From positions 98,096 to 162,095 of the forward strand of contig NZ_CP114607.1 in assembly GCF_033558715.1 (NCBI RefSeq): 64,000 nt of DNA, in the 5' to 3' direction. Shown one piece after another: positions 56,234 through 64,000 of this stretch. The notes beneath the pieces are model-generated. The model was not told the DNA's origin. It saw nothing but the letters and a program-made list of their open reading frames with translations, and made no database searches. The stretch's first letter is position 1. Every line of letters begins with the position of its first letter. Both the position numbers and the translations under genes were made by a program. Origin of the DNA: Acinetobacter sp. YWS30-1. GTDB taxonomy: Bacteria > Pseudomonadota > Gammaproteobacteria > Pseudomonadales > Moraxellaceae.

Positions 56234-56984
56234 ATGAGTGGCTGTGGATGTAGTAAAGAAACACCATGCGAAGATAAGAAATCTCAACAAGAAAATCATC
56301 CATCAATTGCAGAAGCAAGCAATTCAAAGAATTGTGATAATACGCCTAGCTGTTGTGGTGAAGAGGAAGAAAAAAAATCTTCATCTCCTTGCTGTAACAC
56401 TTCAAACAGTTGTGAAGATACCGCTCAATCCTGTTGTGGTTCTGATCCCAAAGAAAATTTAAGCACTGAAGACGTTTTAAAAGATTCGCACTACATGAGT
56501 GAATACTTAGTTCCCAAAATGGATTGTTCTGCGGAAGAACAGATGGTTCGTATGGCGCTATCTTCAATTGATGGTGTTCAAAAACTCATCTTTGATTTAC
56601 CTAACCGGTCTTTAAAGGTTCTACATAATCAAAAAGATGAAAATATAACTACCAAACTTGAAGCTTTGGGTTTTGGTGCAAAGCTTGTGAAGACTGAAAC
56701 TTATATAAGCAATCAACAGGCTAAGCAAACAAGTACCTACACCATTCCTAAAATGGATTGCTCTGCTGAAGAGCAAATGGTCCGTATGGCTCTTGCAGAT
56801 ATTGAAGCAGTTAAAGGTCTTACTTTTGATCTTCCCAATCGAAAACTGAAAGTCTTCCATAATGAAGGGATTCAGCAAATTACGGCTAAACTCGAAGGAC
56901 TGGGTTTTGGGGCGAAACTTGATGAAACACAGCTTTCCTCAGGCGATATACCTAATGAACCTGATCCTGTGAGACAAGCTAAAG
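56234..56984 (+). pseudogene. cadA: P1B-type heavy-metal ATPase (CadA/ZntA-like), N-terminal part only
   Basis: 250 codons remain. A Cys-rich front (MSGCGCSKETPCEDKK; TPSCCGEEEE; SPCCNTSNSC; AQSCCGS) is followed by two tandem HMA-like modules, each with KMDCSAEEQMVRMAL and a DLPNR turn. The second Cys of the usual CxxC is absent in both. All membrane helices and the DKTGT phosphorylation domain are missing because IS26 enters at 56985 (the frame ends GHCCK inside the IS). It would have exported Cd/Zn/Pb. I chose ATG 56234; ATG 56222 is also possible. Confidence 0.85.
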
Positions 56985-57804
56985 GGCACTGTTGCAAATA
57001 GTCGGTGGTGATAAACTTATCATCCCCTTTTGCTGATGGAGCTGCACATGAACCCATTCAAAGGCCGGCATTTTCAGCGTGACATCATTCTGTGGGCCGT
57101 ACGCTGGTACTGCAAATACGGCATCAGTTACCGTGAGCTGCAGGAGATGCTGGCTGAACGCGGAGTGAATGTCGATCACTCCACGATTTACCGCTGGGTT
57201 CAGCGTTATGCGCCTGAAATGGAAAAACGGCTGCGCTGGTACTGGCGTAACCCTTCCGATCTTTGCCCGTGGCACATGGATGAAACCTACGTGAAGGTCA
57301 ATGGCCGCTGGGCGTATCTGTACCGGGCCGTCGACAGCCGGGGCCGCACTGTCGATTTTTATCTCTCCTCCCGTCGTAACAGCAAAGCTGCATACCGGTT
57401 TCTGGGTAAAATCCTCAACAACGTGAAGAAGTGGCAGATCCCACGATTCATCAACACGGATAAAGCGCCCGCCTATGGTCGCGCGCTTGCTCTGCTCAAA
57501 CGCGAAGGCCGGTGCCCGTCTGACGTTGAACACCGACAGATTAAGTACCGGAACAACGTGATTGAATGCGATCATGGCAAACTGAAACGGATAATCAACG
57601 CCACGCTGGGATTTAAATCCATGAAGACGGCTTACGCCACCATCAAAGGTATTGAGGTGATGCGTGCACTACGCAAAGGCCAGGCCTCAGCATTTTATTA
57701 TGGTGATCCCCTGGGCGAAATGCGCCTGGTAAGCAGAGTTTTTGAAACGTAAGGCCTTTGAATAAGACAAAAGGCTGCCTCATCGCTAACTTTGCAACAG
57801 TGCC
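56985..57804 (+). mobile_element. IS26 (copy 1), Tnp26 N184 variant
   Basis: 820 bp with ends GGCACTGTTGCAAA and TTTGCAACAGTGCC. It truncates the metal ATPase gene. In direct orientation with the copy at 59059, so the two frame aph(3')-Ia. No matching 8-bp duplication at the outer flanks (AGCTAAAG; GTCTGCTC). Confidence 0.96.
57048..57752 (+). CDS. tnp26: IS26 transposase Tnp26, N184 variant
   Basis: 234 aa from MNPFKGRHFQ. DDE motifs WHMDETYVKVNGRW, FINTDKAPAYG, VIECDHGKLK. Residue 184 is Asn (KRIINATLGF), where the second copy has Gly (KRIIGATLGF); the last residue is Thr rather than Met. The G184N change is known from a high-activity IS26 variant. Confidence 0.95.
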   Translation: MNPFKGRHFQRDIILWAVRWYCKYGISYRELQEMLAERGVNVDHSTIYRWVQRYAPEMEKRLRWYWRNPSDLCPWHMDETYVKVNGRWAYLYRAVDSRGRTVDFYLSSRRNSKAAYRFLGKILNNVKKWQIPRFINTDKAPAYGRALALLKREGRCPSDVEHRQIKYRNNVIECDHGKLKRIINATLGFKSMKTAYATIKGIEVMRALRKGQASAFYYGDPLGEMRLVSRVFET

Positions 57805-58176
57805 GAATTTAGCGCGGTCGCTAAACATTTCGGCACCACCCAGGTGCTGCACGATATCAATCTGAAAATTGATGCCGGTGAATACCGGCTGGCTGCCGAC
57901 GATCCGGATGAGGAGAACACCCTCGCCACGGCAGTTTTCACCCTCGATGCCAACCACGTCAGGTGGCAAATTTTCGACATTAACCGCGACGATGCTAAAT
58001 TTCAGGGAGAAGTGCGTGGGTGAGATAGCCGGTCGTCAGTCATAAAGGGCAGGGTAGTACCGTTGGCCCGGCGTTCGATAGTACCGTCCGGATACTGCCA
58101 GATATCGGCGTCCAGGGAGATGTCCTGAAGCGCGGTGTCCGGAATTTCAGGTTTGTGTCTCTACAAAGACTAACTA
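57805..58176. other. gene fragments between IS26 and aph(3')-Ia
   Basis: 57805-57874 reads EFSAVAKHFGTTQVLHDINL, the start region of an ABC-transporter ATPase, fused in frame at about 57874 to an unrelated tail (LAADDPDEENTLATAVFTLD then ANHVRWQIFDI) that stops at 58023. From 58024 to 58150 the minus strand has a further unassigned fragment. These are passenger remnants commonly seen with the IS26-bounded aphA1 segment; no intact gene. Confidence 0.5.
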
Positions 58177-58992
58177 TCAGAAAAACTCATCGAGCATCAA
58201 ATGAAACTGCAATTTATTCATATCAGGATTATCAATACCATATTTTTGAAAAAGCCGTTTCTGTAATGAAGGAGAAAACTCACCGAGGCAGTTCCATAGG
58301 ATGGCAAGATCCTGGTATCGGTCTGCGATTCCGACTCGTCCAACATCAATACAACCTATTAATTTCCCCTCGTCAAAAATAAGGTTATCAAGTGAGAAAT
58401 CACCATGAGTGACGACTGAATCCGGTGAGAATGGCAAAAGCTTATGCATTTCTTTCCAGACTTGTTCAACAGGCCAGCCATTACGCTCGTCATCAAAATC
58501 ACTAGCATCAACCAAACCGTTATTCATTCGTGATTGCGCCTGAGCGAGACGAAATACGCGATCGCTGTTAAAAGGACAATTACAAACAGGAATCGAATGC
58601 AACCGGCGCAGGAACACTGCCAGCGCATCAACAATATTTTCACCTGAATCAGGATATTCTTCTAATACCTGGAATGCTGTTTTCCCGGGGATCGCAGTGG
58701 TGAGTAACCATGCATCATCAGGAGTACGGATAAAATGCTTGATGGTCGGAAGAGGCATAAATGCCGTCAGCCAGTTTAGTCTGACCATCTCATCTGTAAC
58801 ATCATTGGCAACGCTACCTTTGCCATGTTTCAGAAACAACTCTGGCGCATTGGGCTTCCCATACAATCGATAGATTGTCGCACCTGATTGCCCGACATTA
58901 TCGCGAGCCCATCTATACCCATATAAATCAGCATCCAGGTTGGAATTTAATCGCGGCCTCGAGCAAGACGTTTCCCGTTGAATATGGCTCAT
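58177..58992 (-). CDS. aph(3')-Ia: aminoglycoside 3'-phosphotransferase APH(3')-Ia
   Basis: 271 aa, starts MSHIQRETSCSRPRLNSNLD, ends FHLMLDEFF. Kinase motifs SVVTHGDFSLDNLIFDEG (catalytic Asp in HGD) and IGCIDVGRVGIADRYQDLAI (DxG-type metal site). It phosphorylates kanamycin and neomycin. Lies between two directly repeated IS26 copies, as in Tn4352/Tn6020-type units. Confidence 0.97.
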   Translation of the reverse strand: MSHIQRETSCSRPRLNSNLDADLYGYRWARDNVGQSGATIYRLYGKPNAPELFLKHGKGSVANDVTDEMVRLNWLTAFMPLPTIKHFIRTPDDAWLLTTAIPGKTAFQVLEEYPDSGENIVDALAVFLRRLHSIPVCNCPFNSDRVFRLAQAQSRMNNGLVDASDFDDERNGWPVEQVWKEMHKLLPFSPDSVVTHGDFSLDNLIFDEGKLIGCIDVGRVGIADRYQDLAILWNCLGEFSPSLQKRLFQKYGIDNPDMNKLQFHLMLDEFF

Positions 58993-59058
58993 AACACCCC
59001 TTGTATTACTGTTTATGTAAGCAGACAGTTTTATTGTTCATGATGATATATTTTTATC

Positions 59059-59878
59059 GGCACTGTTGCAAATAGTCGGTGGTGATAAACTTATCATCCC
59101 CTTTTGCTGATGGAGCTGCACATGAACCCATTCAAAGGCCGGCATTTTCAGCGTGACATCATTCTGTGGGCCGTACGCTGGTACTGCAAATACGGCATCA
59201 GTTACCGTGAGCTGCAGGAGATGCTGGCTGAACGCGGAGTGAATGTCGATCACTCCACGATTTACCGCTGGGTTCAGCGTTATGCGCCTGAAATGGAAAA
59301 ACGGCTGCGCTGGTACTGGCGTAACCCTTCCGATCTTTGCCCGTGGCACATGGATGAAACCTACGTGAAGGTCAATGGCCGCTGGGCGTATCTGTACCGG
59401 GCCGTCGACAGCCGGGGCCGCACTGTCGATTTTTATCTCTCCTCCCGTCGTAACAGCAAAGCTGCATACCGGTTTCTGGGTAAAATCCTCAACAACGTGA
59501 AGAAGTGGCAGATCCCGCGATTCATCAACACGGATAAAGCGCCCGCCTATGGTCGCGCGCTTGCTCTGCTCAAACGCGAAGGCCGGTGCCCGTCTGACGT
59601 TGAACACCGACAGATTAAGTACCGGAACAACGTGATTGAATGCGATCATGGCAAACTGAAACGGATAATCGGCGCCACGCTGGGATTTAAATCCATGAAG
59701 ACGGCTTACGCCACCATCAAAGGTATTGAGGTGATGCGTGCACTACGCAAAGGCCAGGCCTCAGCATTTTATTATGGTGATCCCCTGGGCGAAATGCGCC
59801 TGGTAAGCAGAGTTTTTGAAATGTAAGGCCTTTGAATAAGACAAAAGGCTGCCTCATCGCTAACTTTGCAACAGTGCC
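59059..59878 (+). mobile_element. IS26 (copy 2), standard G184 form
   Basis: 820 bp, ends GGCACTGTTGCAAA at 59059 and TTTGCAACAGTGCC at 59878. Truncates the tnpA gene of a Tn2/Tn3-type transposon on its right, leaving 10 codons. Confidence 0.96.
59122..59826 (+). CDS. tnp26: IS26 transposase Tnp26
   Basis: 234 aa, same as the first copy except Gly184 and Met234. All DDE residues present. With the other copy it can form translocatable units carrying aph(3')-Ia. Confidence 0.95.
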   Translation: MNPFKGRHFQRDIILWAVRWYCKYGISYRELQEMLAERGVNVDHSTIYRWVQRYAPEMEKRLRWYWRNPSDLCPWHMDETYVKVNGRWAYLYRAVDSRGRTVDFYLSSRRNSKAAYRFLGKILNNVKKWQIPRFINTDKAPAYGRALALLKREGRCPSDVEHRQIKYRNNVIECDHGKLKRIIGATLGFKSMKTAYATIKGIEVMRALRKGQASAFYYGDPLGEMRLVSRVFEM

Positions 59879-59910
59879 GTCTGCTCAGTGGTCAGAAAGT
59901 CAACGGGCAT
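59879..59910 (-). pseudogene. tnpA: Tn2/Tn3-type transposase tnpA, first codons only
   Basis: Ten codons MPVDFLTTEQ, starting at ATG 59910 on the minus strand, remain next to the IS26 end. They are the start of Tn3-family TnpA; the other about 990 codons were deleted by IS26. Confidence 0.85.
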
Positions 59911-59929
59911 ATCGGCCTCCCTGCCTGAC

Positions 59930-60631
<702 letters not shown>

Positions 60632-60743
60632 TACGCCTATTTTTATAGGTTAATGTCATGATAATAATGGTTTCTTAGACGTCAGGTGGCACTTTTCGGG
60701 GAAATGTGCGCGGAACCCCTATTTGTTTATTTTTCTAAATACA

Positions 60744-60772
60744 TTCAAATATGTATCCGCTCATGAGACAAT
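60744..60772 (+). promoter_or_regulatory. P3 promoter of blaTEM
   Basis: -35 TTCAAA (60744-60749), 17-bp spacer, -10 GACAAT (60767-60772). It is the ordinary weak P3, without the overlapping strong Pa/Pb changes. Confidence 0.85.
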
Positions 60773-60801
60773 AACCCTGATAAATGCTTCAATAATATTG
60801 A

Positions 60802-61674
<873 letters not shown>

Positions 61675-61734
61675 CTGTCAGACCAAGTTTACTCATATAT
61701 ACTTTAGATTGATTTAAAACTTCATTTTTAATTT

Positions 61735-61761
61735 AAAAGGATCTAGGTGAAGATCCTTTTT
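61735..61761 (+). terminator. intrinsic terminator of blaTEM
   Basis: AAAAGGATCT, loop AGGTGA, AGATCCTTTTT. Confidence 0.7.
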
Positions 61762-61783
61762 GATAATCTCATGACCAAAATCC

Positions 61784-61821
61784 CTTAACGTGAGTTTTCG
61801 TTCCACTGAGCGTCAGACCCC
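61784..61821 (+). repeat. 38-bp terminal inverted repeat of the Tn2/Tn3-type transposon
   Basis: The minus strand from 61821 reads GGGGTCTGACGCTCAGTGGA and continues ACGAAAACTCACG, the bla-side end of Tn2/Tn3. IncFII backbone begins right after it, so this is a true insertion boundary; the other end was lost to IS26. Confidence 0.92.
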
Positions 61822-61857
61822 AAATACAGGTGCCATTTATCTGATATGGAGAATAAC

Positions 61858-62319
61858 ATGAGGAAATATATTCCACTGGTATTATTTATCTTTTCATGGC
61901 CGGTATTGTGTGCAGATATTCATGGACGGGTTGTTCGTGTACTGGACGGTGATACCATCGAGGTCATGGACTCACGGAAGGCAGTGCGGATCAGGCTGAT
62001 AAATATTGATGCACCGGAAAAGAAACAGGATTATGGCCGGTGGTCAACGGACATGATGAAATCACTGGTTGCAGGAAAAACGGTTACCGTCACATATTTT
62101 CAGCGAGATCGTTATGGTCGTATTCTCGGGCAGGTTTATGCACCAGACGGAATGAATGTTAATCAGTTTATGGTCCGGGCCGGGGCTGCCTGGGTATATG
62201 AGCAGTACAACACAGATCCCGTGCTGCCTGTCCTTCAGAACGAAGCCAGACAACAAAAACGTGGGCTCTGGTCAGATGCTGATCCGGTTCCCCCCTGGAT
62301 ATGGAGACACCGTAAATAA
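61858..62319 (+). CDS. thermonuclease-family (SNase-like) secreted nuclease of IncFII plasmids
   Basis: 153 aa from ATG 61858 (GGAG ahead; ATG 61846 is also in frame). Signal peptide MRKYIPLVLFIFSWPVLCA. SNase core DIHGRVVRVLDGDTIEVMDS, VRIRLINIDAPEKKQ (Arg and Asp/Glu site), VTYFQRDRYGRILGQVY, and QKRGLWSDADPVPPW. It is a backbone gene near the IncFII replication region; periplasmic DNase role unproven. Confidence 0.85.
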   Translation: MRKYIPLVLFIFSWPVLCADIHGRVVRVLDGDTIEVMDSRKAVRIRLINIDAPEKKQDYGRWSTDMMKSLVAGKTVTVTYFQRDRYGRILGQVYAPDGMNVNQFMVRAGAAWVYEQYNTDPVLPVLQNEARQQKRGLWSDADPVPPWIWRHRK

Positions 62320-62364
62320 AGCGATGGCAATCTTATCATTCATCTGTTCTCAGCGGGAATAAAA

Positions 62365-62574
62365 ATGGCGAAAACAAAACAGGAATGGCTGTATCAGTTA
62401 CGGCGATGTTCATCAGTCAATACGCTGGAAAAAATTATTCATAAAAACAGAGACAGTTTATTAAACAGTGAACGTGAATCATTTAATTCAGCAGCAGACC
62501 ACCGGTTAGCGGAATTAATCACCGGAAAGTTATATGACAGGATACCAAAAGAGATATGGAAATATGTAAGGTAA
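62365..62574 (+). CDS. Hha/YmoA-family nucleoid-associated modulator
   Basis: 69 aa: EWLYQLRRCSSVNTLEKIIH, FNSAADHRLAELITGKLYDR, IPKEIWKYVR, matching Hha. It binds H-NS and tunes silencing of foreign and conjugation genes. IncFII plasmids carry such a copy (RmoA type). Located in the leading part of the replication region. Confidence 0.88.
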   Translation: MAKTKQEWLYQLRRCSSVNTLEKIIHKNRDSLLNSERESFNSAADHRLAELITGKLYDRIPKEIWKYVR

Positions 62575-62611
62575 TAATTCAGCATAATTAATTACCAGGA
62601 GCAGATAAACA

Positions 62612-63202
62612 ATGAAGCTGATTATTTTTATTCTTATTGTTCTGATTATTGCAGCGTTACTTATCCGGATTATCCTCAGAAGTGTAAATCAGCATTCTCC
62701 TTTGCTGATGCAATTGCATGCGGCAGGTATACGGACCGGTGATGCAGAGCGAATACTGTCCGGCGGTGAATACTGGCAACGTCAGAAGACGCTGCTGACA
62801 GAAAGGGAAGTCAGTTTTATGAAAGGACTGTTCAGAATTGTGGATATGAAGCGGTGGTATCTGTGTCCGCAGGTACGGGTCGCGGATATCGTCCAGCTGA
62901 ACGGGAATATCCGGCCACGATCACGCCAGTGGTGGCAGTTATTCAGGATGGTGTCTCAGTGGCATGTTGATGTGGTTATCGTTGAGCGGCGTTCGTTCAG
63001 TATTGTTGCAGCAGTAGAGCTGGATGATGCCAGCCATTTACGACCGGAACGCAGACGCCGGGATATTCTTCTGGAAGAGGTTCTGAGGCAGGCTGGTATT
63101 CCGTTGCTCAGAAGCCACGATGCCAGAAAACTGCTGCAGATGACCGGAGAATGGCTGAATACAACAGGGGCTGATCAGCAGTCCCCGGAACATCGTAGCT
63201 GA
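62612..63202 (+). CDS. DUF2726-domain protein of IncFII backbone
   Basis: 196 aa. N-terminal membrane helix (LIIFILIVLIIAALLIRIIL), then a DUF2726 region with a nuclease-like VVIVERRSFSIVAAVELDDA, SHLRPERRRRDILLEEVLRQ and AGIPLLRSHDARKL, which has the spacing of restriction-endonuclease-like folds. Function unknown; a regular neighbour of copB in IncFII plasmids. Confidence 0.8.
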   Translation: MKLIIFILIVLIIAALLIRIILRSVNQHSPLLMQLHAAGIRTGDAERILSGGEYWQRQKTLLTEREVSFMKGLFRIVDMKRWYLCPQVRVADIVQLNGNIRPRSRQWWQLFRMVSQWHVDVVIVERRSFSIVAAVELDDASHLRPERRRRDILLEEVLRQAGIPLLRSHDARKLLQMTGEWLNTTGADQQSPEHRS

Positions 63203-63441
63203 CGCCTTCGCGTTGCTCAGTTGTCCAACCCCGGAAACGGGAAAAAGCAAGTTTTCCCCGCTCCCGGCGTTTCAATAACTGAAAACCATACTATTTCACA
63301 GTTTAAATCACATTAAACGACAGTAATCCCCGTTGATTTGTGCGCCAACACAGATCTTCGTCACAATTCTCAAGTCGCTGATTTCAAAAAACTGTAGTAT
63401 CCTCTGCGAAACGATCCCTGTTTGAGTATTGAGGAGGCGAG

Positions 63442-63696
63442 ATGTCGCAGACAGAAAATGCAGTGACTTCCTCATCTGGCGCAAAACGAGCATACAGAAA
63501 GGGGAATCCGCTTTCTGATGCAGAGAAACAAAGATTATCAGTGGCCCGTAAAAGAGCTTCGTTCAAGGAAGTAAAAGTATTTCTTGAACCAAAGTATAAG
63601 GCCATGCTCATGCAAATGTGTCATGAAGATGGTCTGACTCAGGCTGAAGTTCTGACCGCACTGATAAAAAGTGAAGCGCAAAAACGATGCATGTGA
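63442..63696 (+). CDS. repA2: CopB/RepA2 replication repressor (IncFII)
   Basis: 84 aa, MSQTENAVTSSSGAKRAYRK, then a ribbon-helix-helix-like tail (FLEPKYKAMLMQMCHEDGLT). It represses the repA promoter and so keeps copy number low. Its promoter lies at about 63370-63430. It places this part of the window in the R1/R100 IncFII family. Confidence 0.95.
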   Translation: MSQTENAVTSSSGAKRAYRKGNPLSDAEKQRLSVARKRASFKEVKVFLEPKYKAMLMQMCHEDGLTQAEVLTALIKSEAQKRCM

Positions 63697-63825
63697 TGAT
63701 GGGCTTACATTCTTGAGTGTTCAGAAGATTAGTGCTAGATTACTGATCGTTTAAGGAATTTTGTGGCTGGCCACGCCGTAAGGTGGCAAGGAACTGGTTC
63801 TGATGTGGATTTACAGGAGCCAGAA

Positions 63826-63914
63826 AAGCAAAAACCCCGATAATCTTCTTCAACTTTGGCGAGTACGAAAAGATTACCGGGGCCCACTTAAACCGTATAG
63901 CCAACAATTCAGCT
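63826..63914 (-). ncRNA. copA: CopA (RNAI) antisense RNA, IncFII copy-number and incompatibility control
   Basis: On the minus strand from about 63914: AGCTGAATTGTTGGCTATAC, then the large stem GGGCCCCGGTAATCTTTTCG / GAAGATTATCGGGGTTTTTG. About 89 nt, equal to the known CopA. It pairs with the repA leader (CopT) and blocks tap and repA translation. Confidence 0.85.
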
Positions 63915-63933
63915 ATGCGGGGAGTATAGTTAT

Positions 63934-64000
63934 ATGCCCGGAAAAGTTCAAGACTTCTTTCTGTGCTCGCTCCTTCTGCGCATTGTAAGTGCAGGATGGT
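63934..64000 (+). CDS. tap: Tap (RepA6) leader peptide, runs off the window
   Basis: [20 protein letters not shown] then GW at the window end. It is the leader peptide whose translation couples ribosome access to the repA start; repA itself would begin just beyond base 64000. Confidence 0.85.

Noticed and set aside
56979..59649. About 200-aa minus-strand ORFs across both IS26 copies
   Set aside because: They are antisense to the IS26 transposase and repeat wherever IS26 occurs.

Overview
The window is a patchwork of accessory DNA. About 57 kb looks like Acinetobacter (A+T-rich, IS1006/IS1008-like IS6 elements, repeated copies of one IS5-family element, XerC/XerD pdif sites, a membrane-bound PQQ glucose dehydrogenase). 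It is joined through an IS26-rich resistance block to a short stretch of IncFII plasmid backbone from Enterobacterales (61.8-64.0 kb). The likeliest setting is a multi-resistance plasmid or a plasmid cointegrate in Acinetobacter or in an enterobacterium. The sequence alone does not fix the host, and a chimeric assembly cannot be excluded.

Layout. 1-7.2 kb: a LysR regulator cut by the window edge, an AcuR-like TetR regulator, a frameshifted acuI, a defective IS256-family element, a class II UvrA and an IS5 fragment. 7.3-13.1 kb: a two-gene unit with a 240-aa protein and a 1683-aa giant tyrosine recombinase that appears to hold several recombinase-like modules. 13.4-18.3 kb: possible defence or island cargo, namely a DUF262-like/HNH protein, a 29-aa membrane peptide, an AAA/DUF4143 ATPase, a solo IS end and a serine resolvase with res-like repeats. 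18.3-25.5 kb: an intact IS5, an oleate hydratase gene of foreign composition, an IS6 element, an IS66 remnant, gcd, and the tail of an MFS transporter gene. 25.6-26.5 kb: a brnT-brnA toxin-antitoxin pair between inverted pdif sites. 26.5-35.3 kb: a macro-domain gene divergent from a PD-(D/E)XK nuclease gene cut by an IS3 element, tet(M) with its attenuation leader between two IS3 elements, and a long gene fusing a primase/Toprim-like front to a BrxL-type AAA+/Lon-like back. 35.5-39 kb: small unknown genes, IS remnants and two paralogous I78-type inhibitor lipoproteins.

39.97-48.3 kb is bounded by two directly repeated IS6 elements and carries delta-ISCR2, delta-virD2, floR, delta-lysR, ISCR2, delta-glmM and sul2 (florfenicol/chloramphenicol and sulfonamide resistance). 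48.4-57 kb is a Cd/Zn/Co resistance island (czcD, czcA, czcB, czcC, czcI, a CadR-like regulator and the front of a P-type ATPase) cut by IS26. Next come IS26, aph(3')-Ia, IS26, then a truncated Tn2/Tn3-type transposon with tnpR and blaTEM-1. The window ends in the IncFII leading region and replication control (nuclease, Hha-like protein, DUF2726 protein, copB/repA2, copA antisense RNA, start of the tap leader peptide).

Functionally, the recent layer gives resistance to tetracycline, phenicols, sulfonamides, kanamycin/neomycin, penicillins and divalent heavy metals. The older layer holds candidate phage-defence and mobile-element genes. The items most worth a second look are the Toprim-BrxL chimera, the giant multi-module recombinase, and the short palindromic insertions at the catalytic codons of two unrelated transposase genes.
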